Shown piece after piece: positions 12,223 through 27,500 of a DNA stretch of 64,000 nucleotides. The stretch is from Diogma glabrata (Eukaryota; Arthropoda; Insecta; Diptera; Cylindrotomidae). A program made the position numbers and the translations under genes. The DNA lies in assembly GCA_963693315.1 (NCBI GenBank), contig CAVNZG010000001.1, positions 124,001 through 188,000 on the forward strand. Direction: 5' to 3'. Every line of letters begins with the position of its first letter. The stretch's first letter is position 1. The notes below the pieces were generated by a model. It searched no databases. It was not told the DNA's origin and saw only the letters and a program-made list of their open reading frames with translations.

Positions 12223-12770
12223 GATACGATAATCTCCTTGGAGAATAATTAAGAGGTTCGTTTTTAGAAAGATTAATCTTCATAACGTAATCAATTTTTG
12301 AGAAATTATTATTTCCTGATTCTAAATAGTTTTTAAAAATAGAGTGAAATTTGTTTTTGTGAATTATATTTAAATCGGGATTTAATTTTAAATTAATATT
12401 AATATCCTCGTTTTTATCTAAATAATTTATCAACATAATAGCTTTAATTTCATTTTCCATATTATTTTTATCCAGATCAACTAAACCTAAGTTAAATAAT
12501 TTAATAGGATCTTTCCCTAATAACAAATCGTATTGCATTGTATTATCTGGAACAACTAAAATTTTATTATGAATAACTTTATTATTAAATCTTAATAACA
12601 AATTAATAATTCCCTAATATTACTAATTTACTTCGATTAATTCCACAAAACGTATTTTTATGTAAATCCTTTTCATAAAATTTTATATATTTTTCTTTAA
12701 TAAAACTAACAGGACTACCTGTATCAAATATGCTAACTAACATAGTTTTGTTAAAACCTTTTCCTAACTC
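12190..12770 (-). pseudogene. Gypsy aspartic protease remnant and linker
   Basis: A frame read leftward from about 12755 contains SIFDTGSPVSFIKEKY, the catalytic D-T/S-G motif of retroviral-type proteases. It meets a stop near 12605. The next frame (12601-12191) carries LVVPDNTMQYDLLLGKDPIKL, which resembles the second protease strand and flap region, then an Asn/Lys-rich linker. The linker leads to YSPRRLSYHEKEKFARN just before the RT. The protease would cut Gag-Pol, but the internal stop and frameshift prevent a continuous product. Confidence 0.72.
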
Positions 12771-12834
12771 ACCATATTCGACTAATACAACATCATCTAG
12801 TCATTCCTGTTTTTGGGTTTCTTCATTTTTTGGT

Positions 12835-13540
12835 TTATATGCACAATTTTTTGCAAAATGGCTCATCTCTTCACAAATAAAACAGGAACCACGTTGTCTG
12901 ATTGGTTTTTTGCATTGTCTTAATCCATACCCTAAAGAATTACAATTGTAGCATCTAATTTGTGATTATTATAATTTCCTTCTTGTTGATATACTGGTTT
13001 AAGATAGTTATAAGATCCAGGATCTACTTGGCTGGTTTGTAGTTTTTGTTGCGAATAAAAATTGTTTTGCCGTGATATATTCAAAAATTTATTATAATTT
13101 CAAAATTTATTACTTGCAGGTTTTTCTCGAACAACATTGTTAAATGCACTTAATAATTCATCTGTTGTTTTAAACCGTTGCATTCTTGCATGATTGATTA
13201 AATCAAATAAAATAATTTTGTCATAATAATATTCACTAAATTTTTCAATTGAATTCCACCAACGCTGCTCAAACTTCCGTCTTGATTCTAATAAATTTGG
13301 ACGATTATCAAAAATTTTCTGCATTTGATCTAACGATTCCGATAAACTTAACATTAAATAATCAGATTTGGAATGAAACCACTTAAGTGCACGACCTTTT
13401 AGCTTTTTAACAATAATTATTTTCATTTTTTCATCGCTAATATTATACGACTCTTTTATAATTTTAACTTGTGTTTGATAACCAAACTTTAAGTTTATCT
13501 TTGTCGACGCAATCAGCACTAAAATCAGAAAGTATATCAT
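12835..13540 (-). pseudogene. Gypsy gag remnant with two zinc knuckles
   Basis: The 13540-13100 part contains a capsid-like segment (LKGRALKWFHSKSDYL and FEQRWWNSIEKFSEYYYDK), matching the general gag pattern of gypsy elements. After disruption near 12960-13100, another frame encodes CYNCNSLGYGLRQC (about 12953-12912), where Tyr stands at the usual His. It is followed by a perfect CFICEEMSHFAKNC (about 12882-12841). Gag would form the particle shell and bind genomic RNA. The gene is broken by at least one frameshift. Its true start is not identified. Confidence 0.75.
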
Positions 13541-14050
13541 TATAATCTTTTAAGTAATTGTCTTCTCTTTTGTTATTTGTATTCAGCACATACAAATCTT
13601 CATTCTATCATTGAAAATTAAACTGTGCGGTCGTAAATTTATTCTCCTCAATAAAATTAATTCATCTATGTTCTAACAATAAACGCCGCAGTATATAAAG
13701 TATTTTCTTAAAATATTGAAATATAAAATCAATAAGTTAATTTGATTTAATAAAAATTCATAATAATAAACTATTAATTATTAATTCTTTATAAAATATT
13801 AGTTTTGTGCTCTTTTTTGCAATGAAAGTTTAATTTTAATTTAATTAATCAGAAAAAAAGGGTAATGTAAAGAAAAGTAGAAGTGAATTATTAAAATAAA
13901 AAGGAAAAAAAATAACTAAGCTGAAAGTTACATATTACATGAAATTGTTTGTTATACATATCTAGAATCTACAGCTACAACAATAAAAGTGTTTGTTTTT
14001 TTTTTACAACAGTAAAGTGTTTTTTTTTGTTGATTTTTTCCAATATCAAT

Positions 14051-15019
14051 ATGCCTTGTGCAAAGTGCCTAAAACCGCTATCACGAAACAAACAAAATAT
14101 AAAATGCAATCTCTGTAATAATGACTTTCATCCAAATTGTTCGGATATTGATGTTGGCTTATTACCAAAAATAACTGATGGAACTCTTCAATGGAACTGT
14201 AACGATTGTCGTGAGGAATCATTCGTCCATAATGCTGGTGCTGAAAACGGTGATGACTTTGAATCAATAAAATTAGCTATCCAATCTTTTGGTCAGCAAC
14301 TAAAAACGATCACTACTAAACAGAATGATTTTGCTCTATCCATTGTGAACATGAAGAAAGAATTTGATAAAGTTGTTAAACTCGCTAAAGTTGTTGAAGA
14401 CCAAGGACGTATAATAAAAAAACTCGAAACTGAAACCGTTAGTCTCAAAAAAGATACTACGGATTTACTAAATATTACTAGGGCGCTCCAACAACAAGTT
14501 ATGGATATGAGTTATAAGTTAAATCAATCGGATGAAAAAGATCGCATTCTTAATATTCTATTACATGGCATTCCTCAATCAAACGGTGAAGTTTTATCAT
14601 CCGTTGTTTGCGATAATGTTTTCAAGTTTTTAGATATAACCATTACTCAAGATAAAGTGAAATCAATTACTAGAATTAATAGTCGAAAGGTAAATAATAT
14701 TCCACCCATTAAAATTCAGTGCAGTGATATTGAAGTCAAAACTAAAATATTCGATGCCTTTAAAATTAAAAAAATTGAACTGTCTCGAAATTTAAAAACT
14801 GATGATGTCGGTTTCCAACAACCAAGCAACATTTTTTATATCACGGATCATCTTTCATCCTTCAAACAAGAATTACTCAACAAGGCAAAAAGATTGAAAG
14901 TGGAAAAGAGTTTTAAACACGTATGGATTCAAAATTGTGATGTTCTTGCTAAACAAAAGGATGATTCTAAAATTGTTAAAATTAAATCTTTTTCCATTCT
15001 GGACAAGTTGCTGAAATAA
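14051..15019 (+). CDS. LINE ORF1: PHD-finger, coiled-coil RNA-binding protein
   Basis: I start it at the ATG at 14051 (MPCAKCLK), since the upstream in-frame part is Phe-rich leader sequence. The 322-residue product opens with a Cys/His cluster, CAKC..C..C..FHPNC, then WNCNDC (residues 3-58), the C4HC3 pattern of a PHD finger. Residues about 85-165 form a charged coiled coil. The C-terminal half (HGIPQS, ITRINSRK, PIKIQC, KRLKVEKSFKHVWIQN) resembles the RNA-binding domain of LINE ORF1 proteins. It probably chaperones the element RNA in cytoplasmic particles. A gap of 143 bases separates it from ORF2. The reading frame is intact. Confidence 0.8.
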   Translation: MPCAKCLKPLSRNKQNIKCNLCNNDFHPNCSDIDVGLLPKITDGTLQWNCNDCREESFVHNAGAENGDDFESIKLAIQSFGQQLKTITTKQNDFALSIVNMKKEFDKVVKLAKVVEDQGRIIKKLETETVSLKKDTTDLLNITRALQQQVMDMSYKLNQSDEKDRILNILLHGIPQSNGEVLSSVVCDNVFKFLDITITQDKVKSITRINSRKVNNIPPIKIQCSDIEVKTKIFDAFKIKKIELSRNLKTDDVGFQQPSNIFYITDHLSSFKQELLNKAKRLKVEKSFKHVWIQNCDVLAKQKDDSKIVKIKSFSILDKLLK

Positions 15020-15162
15020 TGTTAAGCTAAGTTTATTATATTTTTGTCATATTACAGTTCATCTATTTTTTTATCATTTTTATATTCTCTCATTATAAAA
15101 TAAATACTTTTTTTATTATTATCTTTTTTTTCTGTAAAAATTATTTACATATATTAAATCTT

Positions 15163-17875
15163 ATGAATTTTTCAATTTATTTTCAGAATGTTAACGGATT
15201 GAGGACAAAAACAAATCAATTTTTTAAAAACATATTATCATCTAAATACGATATAATCTGTTCGAATGAAACATTTTTAAACGAAACCATCTATGATGGT
15301 GAACTGTTTACCGATGAGTTTGTTGTTTATAGAAAAGATAGAAACTTAGACCTGTTTGATAACAAAACTGATGGTGGAGGATGCCTTATTGCTGTAAGAA
15401 AAAGTATTGAATCTTTTCGTATCACAAAATTTGAAAAATATAAAGAAGAGTTATGGGTATGTGTCAAAAATTGTAATTCGGTGCTATACATTAATTGTCC
15501 ATACATTTATCCAGCGGCTAAACTTTCGGATTACGAAATTTATCTAAATAATTTAAATGATATTGTGAATACATATAAGACTGATTCTTTTTTTCTTATT
15601 CTGGGTGACTTCAATCTTCCCAATATTCAATGGATTCATTCAAATTTCAAAGAACTTTTTCCTCAATTTATTGGTAGTGGCCCGTCTCAATTGTTAATTG
15701 AATCTATCCATCTATCTGGTTTGAGTCAAGTAAATTCCTTCGTAAATAAAAAAAATAAGATTTTAGATCTGGTACTAACCAACATTCCACTACAAAATTT
15801 ATCAATTTTCGAAGCTATTGATGTCCTGAGTAAAATAGACGGATATCATCCACCTCTTGAAATTTCGCTATCGCTAAAAAAGCCTCATTATCTGAAACAA
15901 TCGAATTCCAAATTTAAAAATTACAACAAGTGTGATTATTCGATGATAAATGATAAAATTCAAGATATTGATTGGTCTGAAACCTTTGGTCAGTTGGACA
16001 CAAACTCAGCCGTCACCTGTTTTTATGACAATATAAATGCTGTTATTCAGGATTGTGTTCCAGTTTCAAATAAAAACATTGGTGGCTATCCTAGTTGGTT
16101 TCCAATAAACCTAATAAATCTAATAAAATTAAAGGGGAAACTAAGAAAAAAATTCCAAAAAAATAACGATCCTGAATATTACAAAATGTTTGCAAAAATT
16201 CGTTCCCGCGTCAAATCAGAAATTAAATTAGCACAGTCTGGTTATTTGAAATCAGTAGAAAATGGTATAAAAAATGACCCATCAAAGTTTTGGTCGTATT
16301 CCAAAAAAATGAAAAAATCTAATGTTATTCCTGCTACGATGCATAGCGATAACAATATATCAGCCAGCACCGCACACGACATTTGTAATTTATTTGCTAG
16401 TTATTTCGAATCCGTTTATAATAAAGATAGTACTCCATCTGCACCAAATTTAAGTAGCTGCATAGTAAATAATGATTTTCTAGTCGATCGCGCTGAAATT
16501 ATTTCAGAACTCAAAGCATTAAATATCAATAAAGGTCAAGGTTCTGATTTAATACCACCGGTGTTTTTCAAAAACACGGCTGAATCTATTTCTTTACCGT
16601 TGCACTTAATTTTTAACAAGTCTTTAACGGAAGGTATATATCCAAGTCAATGGAAAGTGGCAAGAGTTACTCCAGTCTTTAAGAGTGGTGATAACACAAA
16701 CGTTAAAAATTATCGACCAATATCTATACTCAATGTATGTAACAAAATATTTGAAAGAGTAATTCATAGCAAGCTCCTCTGTCAATATAAGAATATCATT
16801 ACAAAACATCAACATGGATTTTTCAAACAGAGATCTACGGTGTCTAATCTTTTAATTCTATCGGAATATGTTTTTAATTCGATTGATCACAAAAAAGGAG
16901 TTGATGTGGTTTACACAGATTTTTCCAAAGCTTTCGATAAAGTTAACCACAGACTTCTTCTAAGAAAACTTAAGCGTTATGGTTTTGATAATGGAATAAT
17001 CAGGTGGATTGGATCGTATTTAATGCATAGATCGCAATATGTTTACATTAATAATGTTTGTTCCTATACATTCAGTCCAACTTCAGGAGTTCCACAAGGT
17101 TCTATCCTCGGGCCTCTACTTTTTATTTTTTTTATTAATGACATTGTTGATAATATCAAGTCTAACATTTTACTGTTTGCTGATGATTTGAAAATATTCA
17201 ACTCTATCAAATCAATTGATGATTGTAAAATCATCCAAAAGGATCTTGATACAATTTTTAAGTGGTGACGTGATAATGATCTACATTTAAACATAGACAA
17301 ATGTTACGTTCTGAAAATTAAAGCTCGTCCCTTTTCATGATGACTTTATTTACAATGTTAATAGTTGCATTCTTCAATGTAAAGATCAAGTTAAAGATTT
17401 GGGTGTTATTATAGATAAAAGGTTCAAATTTGACATACACATAACTTCGATTGTTAATCGAACATTTAAATTACTTGGCTTTATCATGAGATTATGTTCT
17501 GGATTTCATAATCCATTATCATTTATTTCCATTTTCAATGCATTGATTCGAAGTATTCTAGAATATTGTTCTGTAATTTGGAATCCAAATTACAACTGTC
17601 ATATTTATCAGATTGAAAGAGTTCAGAAAAAATTTACAAGGTTTTTAAATTTTAAACTTAAAATAGCATTTGAACCTTACAATTTACGATTAGCCAGATA
17701 CCGTCTCTCTTCGCTTGAAAATAGAAGAAAAATTTCAGATGAAATTATTCTATATAAACTTGTTAATAATGTTATTGTCTGCGAAAATTATGTAATACGT
17801 TTTCGTGAAAATGCTGCTTACAGAATAAGAGATCCGTTTCGCCTCAATATACCAACGTTTTCAACTAATCCTTGA
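15163..17875 (+). pseudogene. LINE ORF2: endonuclease-reverse transcriptase
   Basis: The start ATG is at 15163 (MNFSIYFQNVNGLRTKTNQF). The endonuclease shows the N-terminal QNVNGLRT, SNETFL, GGGCLIAV, ILGDFNLPNIQW and LDLVLTN motifs. The RT follows with LNINKGQGSDLIPPVFFK, SQWKVARVTPVFKSGD, NYRPISIL, HGFFKQRSTVSNL, VYTDFSKAFDKVNH, GVPQGSILGPLLF and the catalytic LLFADDLKIF. A TGA at 17266-17268 replaces what looks like the Cys of the usual WC motif. A one-base frameshift near 17330-17395 moves the frame to LGVIIDKRFKFDIH and the C-terminal domain, ending at 17875. All catalytic motifs survive. The damage is confined to the region after the RT. Confidence 0.85.
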
Positions 17876-20676
<2,801 letters not shown>

Positions 20677-21012
20677 GAGTTTCTGGATAAATTGATTTGT
20701 GAGATAGTGAATGAGGAGTTGAATGGGGTGAATGAGGAAGCGGATGAGATGGATGAAGTGACTGAGGAAGTGAATGTGGGCTGGCGTGAGAGAAGGAGGA
20801 TAAATAGAAATAGGAGCTCTCACCTGAAGAGGAAGGAGAGGAGAAGAAGGGAGAAGGAGAGTCGCTTGGTCGTGGAGCTGGGAGCTTCCTCGACCAAGAG
20901 TACTCAAATAGAGGAGCTGGTTGAGGTGGTTCCCATCTCACCGACCATGCGACAGGTAGAGGAGTGGACTGGTCCACAGGAGGCCCCTGTTCCTCATTGT
21001 ATAATTAGTTAA

Positions 21013-22763
21013 GACTAATTTTTTTTTAATTTTGAAAAAAACCGTTTTGGGACAGCAATTTTTTTGGAGATTGTTTTTTGTGCTGTCATTTACTTTTAGT
21101 AATACTAATTGTTTTTTATTTGGAAAAAAGAAAACCGTTTTGGGGAAGCAGTTTTTTTGAAATTTTTTTATGCTACCACGTACATATTGTACATAATCCT
21201 GTACATATTTTTTTTATATATACATAGTACAATTTGTTTTTGTACATAATGTATATATTGTATATTTTTTGTAAATAAATTTTTGTATATAGATAATTTG
21301 TAAATATTTTCTTTTGCCATGCCATTGTACATATTTTTGCACTACCTGCAAATAATTTTTTTAATAAGTACTATTTGTGCTAGTACTTTATTTTGAGTAA
21401 ATGGTTTTTTTTTCTTGAATTGATTTATGTTTATTAGGTTTATTGATTCACTTCTCCCAGCGGTAGGCCTAACAAGCCATCCATGGGGCTTATCCCCTTA
21501 ACGATGATGTCGTTCTTAGATCGCCTATGGCCACCGGGGTTATGCGATCGAAGAACATTGGTTTCTTCTCTTCATTCGGCGAGGAAGTTCTCAGGGACGG
21601 GGAGTGGTGTTGCTGTGTTTGTACTTAGGTGCAAACCAGTAGTACCATTCCTTGCTCAGAGGCTTCTTCGGTGTAATGAAGAGAGGGACCAATTGTACTT
21701 TGCTTTCAGGATCAGAGGCTTCACCTCAAACAAATTCAAAAACTTTCCATTTTTCCATTTAGATTCACAATAGAACAATTTTTCATAGAGTTTAAGATTT
21801 GAAGTCTGGTGCTCGGGAGCGTTCTACAACTTTCGCATTAGGTTTAGTTGTAATTTATTTGTAGGTTAAACAAGCACAACTGGGTCAGTAGAAATGGACC
21901 TAGTGTCTAATCGTGACAGTTGTGATTGTTTTATTAGGTTGGGGAGAATCTGTTCTGTAGAATCTGGTCGTTAGGGGCTTTTCTAGTCAGTTCTCACATG
22001 CATTGTTGGAGTGGGCTCGCGAACGCGATATTTCAAATTTAAATGAAAATGGATATTGTACCATACTTACTTTTTAAATTGTCTCCAGACGAATCTTGAT
22101 TTTGGGAATCTCTTATGATATTAAATAAAAATAAAATAAATCAAACAATTTTTCACAAATTAAATAAATAAAATTTTTATTAAATAAATAATTTTTTTTA
22201 AATTTAAGTTAATTTTAGGTAGCTAAATAAATAAATTTTTTTTAATAAGCAAAACATCAAGATATAAATAAATATCTATTATTTTTTTAAAAAATTAAAT
22301 AAATATTTTGAGTTAAGAGGACCACCCAATAAATAAACATCTTTAAATATTTTTTCAAATTTTAAAATAAATAAATATTTTTTCCATAGGGGTGTGTCGT
22401 CAATAACTAATTTTAGGTATATATATATATTTCAGTATATCTGAAATTAAATAAATAAATTATATTTTTACATATACAATATTACAATATTTTGGGAGCT
22501 TTTGTAAAAGATTCAGTAAAGATTAGCGGCGACAGCGGTTTTTTTGTTCTTATACAAGGTTGTTTTTACAAAAAGGTTTTTGTGTTTTGTTGAATTGGGG
22601 CGTTCGTTTTTTTTTTCTCTCATTTCTTTGCGTTTTACAACTTCCATCGGACGAATTTTTTCCGGGCGAATTAACTCCACCTTTTTTCTAGTTGGAATTG
22701 GTTTTATTATTGGTGTTGACGTTTTTATTGTGAATTCCGGATTTTATAAATTTTACCATCAAA
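21013..22763 (+). other. Remainder of gypsy LTR and gag leader
   Basis: This holds the unresolved end of the 5' LTR, the primer-binding site and the leader. The 21440-21780 part is less AT-rich and contains a 96-codon frame with no recognisable motif, which I do not call. Runs of aataaat occupy 22120-22480. A tgg-containing segment at about 22010 and a gcggcgacagcgg segment near 22525 are weak primer-site candidates. Confidence 0.5.
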
Positions 22764-24524
22764 ATGTCAAGTCACATTGGCGTGGACCATCCGTTCTATG
22801 GTTTGGAATCCAGTGAACTGCAGATCGAATGTCTGGTTCGGGGTGTGGATTTTAGAGGGGTCAATTGGGCAGAGGAACTGCGAAACCACGTAAATCATGG
22901 TGCAGTTCCAGTAACGGTATCTCATGCGAGAGACTTGGTAGCTGAGTCTCAAACGGTGGTGCAGGCAGCACAAGTTGTTTTAGATCAGGTACGTCGACTT
23001 CAACCACCGGTTAATCAGATCTTCTTAGATGGTTTGGCGAATCGAGTGTTGCATTATACAGGTAGGATGAATAGGTTGGGTCCTCGCAATGACTTGCAAG
23101 AAGCCCGCACCTACGCTATCTCGCAATTGTCACGCGCTTGGGATATAATAGGATCACTGTCAACACGTCCAATTATACAAAACAAACCAGGAGTATCATC
23201 TGCTCCATCTGCTTCACCTGCTTTTCGACCAGGTGAGAGATCCACACCGATCCCAGTACAGCCAATAACTGAGACAATAAATAGTCTGAATCGTACAGAC
23301 CATCAACAACAGAGACGGTCGGATCAATTACCACCGGCATATTTTCAGCAATCAGGTTTGAGAGCAGAGGACCTTGCAATACCACTATTGGGTCCATCTT
23401 TCCAAGCTGAATACATACACAACAATCCACCATTGGTACAACAACAATCATTAAATTATCCACAAGCTCCACTAACAGCACCACCACCATACAACCAACC
23501 TCCCCAGGTATGGCGTGACGCGGCTCCAGCGTTAGCACCAGTGGAGTACCGAGGGGTTCGTGGGAACAGTTTGAGTCGTTATGACTCAAATTGGGTTCCA
23601 ACCTTCACAGGAGATGGTCACTCTCCTGATGTTCATGAGTTCGTTCACAGAGTTGAGGCGGCTGCCAGGAGGGACCGCGTGAACTGGGACGACCTTAGGT
23701 CTATCGTTCCGCGGTATCTCAAGGGGGCTGCCGACAGATACTATTTGAACTTAACTCATGAACATGAGGTGGTGACCTATCCAGTGCTAAGGGAGGGACT
23801 CCTACAAACCTTCGGTACGCTTACTGATGATAAGGCGATCTTGCGCGTTCTTCTGAACCGTAAACAAAAGTCAAAGGAGAGCGTATACGAATATCTGGTG
23901 GAGATTGGTTCGTTAAACCGTCGCTTAGCACGCCCATTTGCTGACCGTGAAATGCTGGAGATTGCTCGGGAGGGATTGAGTGTGGAGCTCAAAAATGCTA
24001 CACTTGCAGCAACAATACATTCTGTTGATGAACTTCGGACTCTATGTCAGAAGTTTGAACGTTTGTGGTCCACACCAGTTCCAACCAGAACATCAAATTT
24101 AAGAATCAGCGAGGTACAACAAATGGATGATTATGAGGTGGATGCTGAAGCAGAACAACATGGATATATTGATGCGGTGGATTCAACACAGAGACGGATA
24201 TTGCAGCGACCTAGCATAACATTTGACAACAGTCAACCTGGTCCATCAATGTCTAGACAACCAATAGTGTGCTTCAGATGTGGAGTAAATGGTCATCGAG
24301 CTCCTGATTGCTCTAAGAATCGGATAAAATTGCACTGCTGGAAATGTAATAAACCGGACGTTATTTACGCAAATTGTTCATATTGTCACCCGTCGTTAAA
24401 CTACCGTCCGAGAGTACATGCTTCGGGGATGGTACCCTCGGTTCAACATCCAATGAGCCCGAAGAAAACGACGAGAGATGTAGCAACGCAGGACGATCGA
24501 TCACCACGCAGGAAACCAGAATAA
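22764..24524 (+). CDS. Gypsy Gag polyprotein
   Basis: The 586-residue frame starts at an ATG in a favourable context (aaaATG). The N-terminal third is helical. Residues about 120-270 are a Pro/Gln/Ser-rich linker. A capsid-like retrotransposon gag domain spans about 275-440, with WVPTFTGDGHSPDVHEFVHR, YLKGAADRYYL and SVYEYLVEIGSLNRRLARPF. A zinc knuckle, CFRCGVNGHRAPDC, follows at about 507-520, and a second Cys cluster, CWKCNKPDVIYANC, has Val in place of His. Gag would assemble the particle and bind RNA. Its last 151 bases overlap pol in another frame, consistent with programmed frameshifting. The frame is uninterrupted. Confidence 0.9.
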   Translation: MSSHIGVDHPFYGLESSELQIECLVRGVDFRGVNWAEELRNHVNHGAVPVTVSHARDLVAESQTVVQAAQVVLDQVRRLQPPVNQIFLDGLANRVLHYTGRMNRLGPRNDLQEARTYAISQLSRAWDIIGSLSTRPIIQNKPGVSSAPSASPAFRPGERSTPIPVQPITETINSLNRTDHQQQRRSDQLPPAYFQQSGLRAEDLAIPLLGPSFQAEYIHNNPPLVQQQSLNYPQAPLTAPPPYNQPPQVWRDAAPALAPVEYRGVRGNSLSRYDSNWVPTFTGDGHSPDVHEFVHRVEAAARRDRVNWDDLRSIVPRYLKGAADRYYLNLTHEHEVVTYPVLREGLLQTFGTLTDDKAILRVLLNRKQKSKESVYEYLVEIGSLNRRLARPFADREMLEIAREGLSVELKNATLAATIHSVDELRTLCQKFERLWSTPVPTRTSNLRISEVQQMDDYEVDAEAEQHGYIDAVDSTQRRILQRPSITFDNSQPGPSMSRQPIVCFRCGVNGHRAPDCSKNRIKLHCWKCNKPDVIYANCSYCHPSLNYRPRVHASGMVPSVQHPMSPKKTTRDVATQDDRSPRRKPE

Positions 24525-27500
24525 AATCACCCAGTACATTTAATTTCCCATCATTACATCACACATATTTTAGACGTCTGGAACGTAACATCAGATATTG
24601 GAGGATGAGGAAATTATTTCGTAAAGCTTGTATTTCATCTATCCTTTCAGAGACAAAGGATCCTCGGCCGCGACTAACAATAAAAATTTTGGACAAACAT
24701 ATCTCAGGTCTATTGGATAGTGGAGCGTCAATCACAATACTTGGAAGAAATTCCTTGGAATTATTGGAATCAGCAGGTACAACTTACCGTAAGTACACTT
24801 CGTGTATTCGTACGGCAGATGGTACTGCAACAAAAATTTTAGGTTACATAGAAGTTCCAATAACTGTGAATGGCTCCACTAAACCAATGCGGTTTCATAT
24901 AGTCCCTGGATTACGAGAAGAGCTCTACCTGGGCATAGATTTCTGGGAGAAATTCGGTATTGTTCCTTCCTTTGTTAGTGAACTGACTCGCACAGAGCTA
25001 CAACATTTTAATACACATAACCTCACCACTGATCAGCAACATGAACTGGATATGATCAAGGATTCTTTCCCGTCATTTGAAGTGTCTGGGCTCGGAAAGA
25101 CTTCTTTGGTTGAACATGTCATCGATGTTGGTGATAGTGCACCTGTTAAACAGAGGCACTATCCCACATCGCCGGCTGTTCAACTAAAGGTCTATGCCGA
25201 ACTTGACCGAATGCTTCAAATGGGCGTGATCGAAGAGTCTAACAGTTCGTGGTGCTCGCCAGTGGTTTTGGTACAAAAAGAATCTGGTAAAAACAGATTA
25301 TGTATTGATAGCCGTCGTGTCAATTCACTAACGAAAAAGGACGCTTACCCACTTCCCTTGATTGATGGCTTACTAGGTCGTCTAAATAGCACAAAGTACA
25401 TTTCAAGTATTGATCTCAAAGATGCTTTCTGGCAGATTCCTCTGGCAGAAGCATCTAGAGACAAGACAGCCTTCACAGTGCCTGGTCGTCCATTGTATCA
25501 ATTCCGGGTTATGCCCTTTGGATTGTGCAATGCTCCCCAGACAATGTGTCGGCTAATGCACAAAGTGATACCACATCAATATCACGAAAATGTCTTTGTT
25601 TATTTAGATGATCTATTGGTAGTCTCTTCCACGTTCCAGGAACATATGGAATTGCTGTCCAAAGTCTCTTCATTGTTAAGAGCGGCTGGGTTAACAATAA
25701 ACCTCAAGAAAAGTAAATTTGTTCTGAGAGAGGTGAAATACTTAGGATTTTTGGTTGGTGAAGATGGTCTTCGAACAGACCCTGACAAGGTTAGAGCTGT
25801 AGCAGAGTATCCAGCTCCATCTACAGTTAAACAGATACGACGTTTATTGGGAATGGCTGGTTGGTACCAACGTTTCATACCCAATTATGCAAGCGTGGTA
25901 TCACCAATCACAGATTTATTAAAGAAGAGTTCGGGAAAATTGAAATGGACATTGGAAGCGCAAGCTGCTTTCGAAAATTTAAAACGATTGCTGACTACAG
26001 CACCGGTATTAGTGAACCCTGACTATAATAAAGAGTTCTTTATTAGATGCGATGCGAGTCTGACAGGGATAGGTAGTGTGTTGTATCAGGTTGATACTGA
26101 CGGACAAGAGTGTCCGATAGCCTTCATGTCGAAGAAACTTAACAAAGCTCAGAGAAATTACTCAGTTTCTGAGCTTGAATGTCTTGCGGCAATTCTGAGT
26201 GTGAAGGAATTCAGGGGCTATGTTGAAGGTCACCGATTTACAATTGTGACTGATCACTCAAGTCTGAAGTGGCTTATGTCACAGAAAGACTTGAGTGGTC
26301 GTCTGGCTAGGTGGAGCCTAAAACTCCAACATATGGATTTTACCATTGTCCACCAAAAAGGTACCCAAAATATAGTCCCTGATGCTCTATCTCGTCTTTA
26401 TGACGATACACACGAAGAATTGACGGAAGCATTAGTACATCACATTAATGAAATTAAAATCGACAATGAAGGTTATCGGCACCACGAATATACGGATATG
26501 ATAGCTAAAGTTCAATCATCTCCTAAGGACTTTCCATCAGTTAAAGTCGTGGATGATAAGCTATACATACGTATTGAGCCAAGATCTGATGCAATACCCA
26601 ACGATGTTCCTGTGTGGAAGCTCTGGGTACCAAAACCGATGACTTCAAACATGATTCAGAAACATCATGATGATAGTACTGCTGCTCATGGAGGTGTTAA
26701 AAAGACTTTAGAATTACTTCGACGTCTTTATTATTGGCCGGGCATGGCGTCACAGGTACACAACTATGTTGTGTCCTGCGACACATGTAAACAAACAAAA
26801 GCCACGAATCAGATATTGCGTCCTCCGATGCAATATCAATTCGAAACAGCACGTCCATGGCAGAGAGTCTATATAGATTTTTTGGGACCGTATCCTCGTT
26901 CTACACTTGGGAATACGGTGTTATTGATAGTTCTGGATCATGCTACGAAGTTTGTACTACTGAAACCACTTAGAAACGCAACTTCACCGAAGGTGAATGC
27001 TTTTCTAAGGAATGAAGTGTTTCTTACATATGGGGTACCAGAGTTTCTACACAGTGACAATGGCAAACAGTTCACTAGTAGGAACTTTCAAAGTCTTTTG
27101 TCAGATTTCGGCATTAAACACATTAGGACCGGCGTTTATAGTCCTCAAAGTAACGCGTCAGAGCGGGTCAATAGGTCAGTTTTAGCAGCAATTCGAGCGT
27201 TCATTAAAGGTCAACACACCAAGTGGGATTCACAAATTGGTGAAATCGCATATGCACTGCGGGCTGCAGTACATTCTGCTACCAAGTACTCACCGTACTA
27301 TTTATTGTTTGGTCAACATCCAATCTCGGATGGAAATACTTACCATTTGTTGAGATCACTACACAAGCTTGGTGAAGATGCTGGTGAGGAAATGGAACGC
27401 ACTGATCATTTGACTCTGCTTAGGAACCGGGTTCAACAAAATTTAAAAGCAGCCTTCAAAAAATCGCAACATCAGTACAACCTGCGATCTAAACTACGGA

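Larger units (their letters stand above)
9714..13540 (-). mobile_element. Degraded Ty3/gypsy LTR retrotransposon
   Basis: Gag, protease, RT, RNase H and integrase remnants follow in that order on the minus strand, which is the Ty3/gypsy order. Every module is separated by frameshifts or stops. I found no matching terminal repeats on the two sides by eye, so the LTRs are lost or too diverged. Confidence 0.85.

Noticed and set aside
9650..13950. LTR pair around the minus-strand gypsy remnant
   Set aside because: No repeated sequence was found between 9640-9713 and 13541-13948.
21483..21773. 96-codon frame in the gypsy leader
   Set aside because: No homology recognised, position in a probable LTR end or leader, and no second feature to support it.
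22544..22816. 90-codon frame overlapping the gag start
   Set aside because: Out of frame with gag and Phe-rich from T runs.
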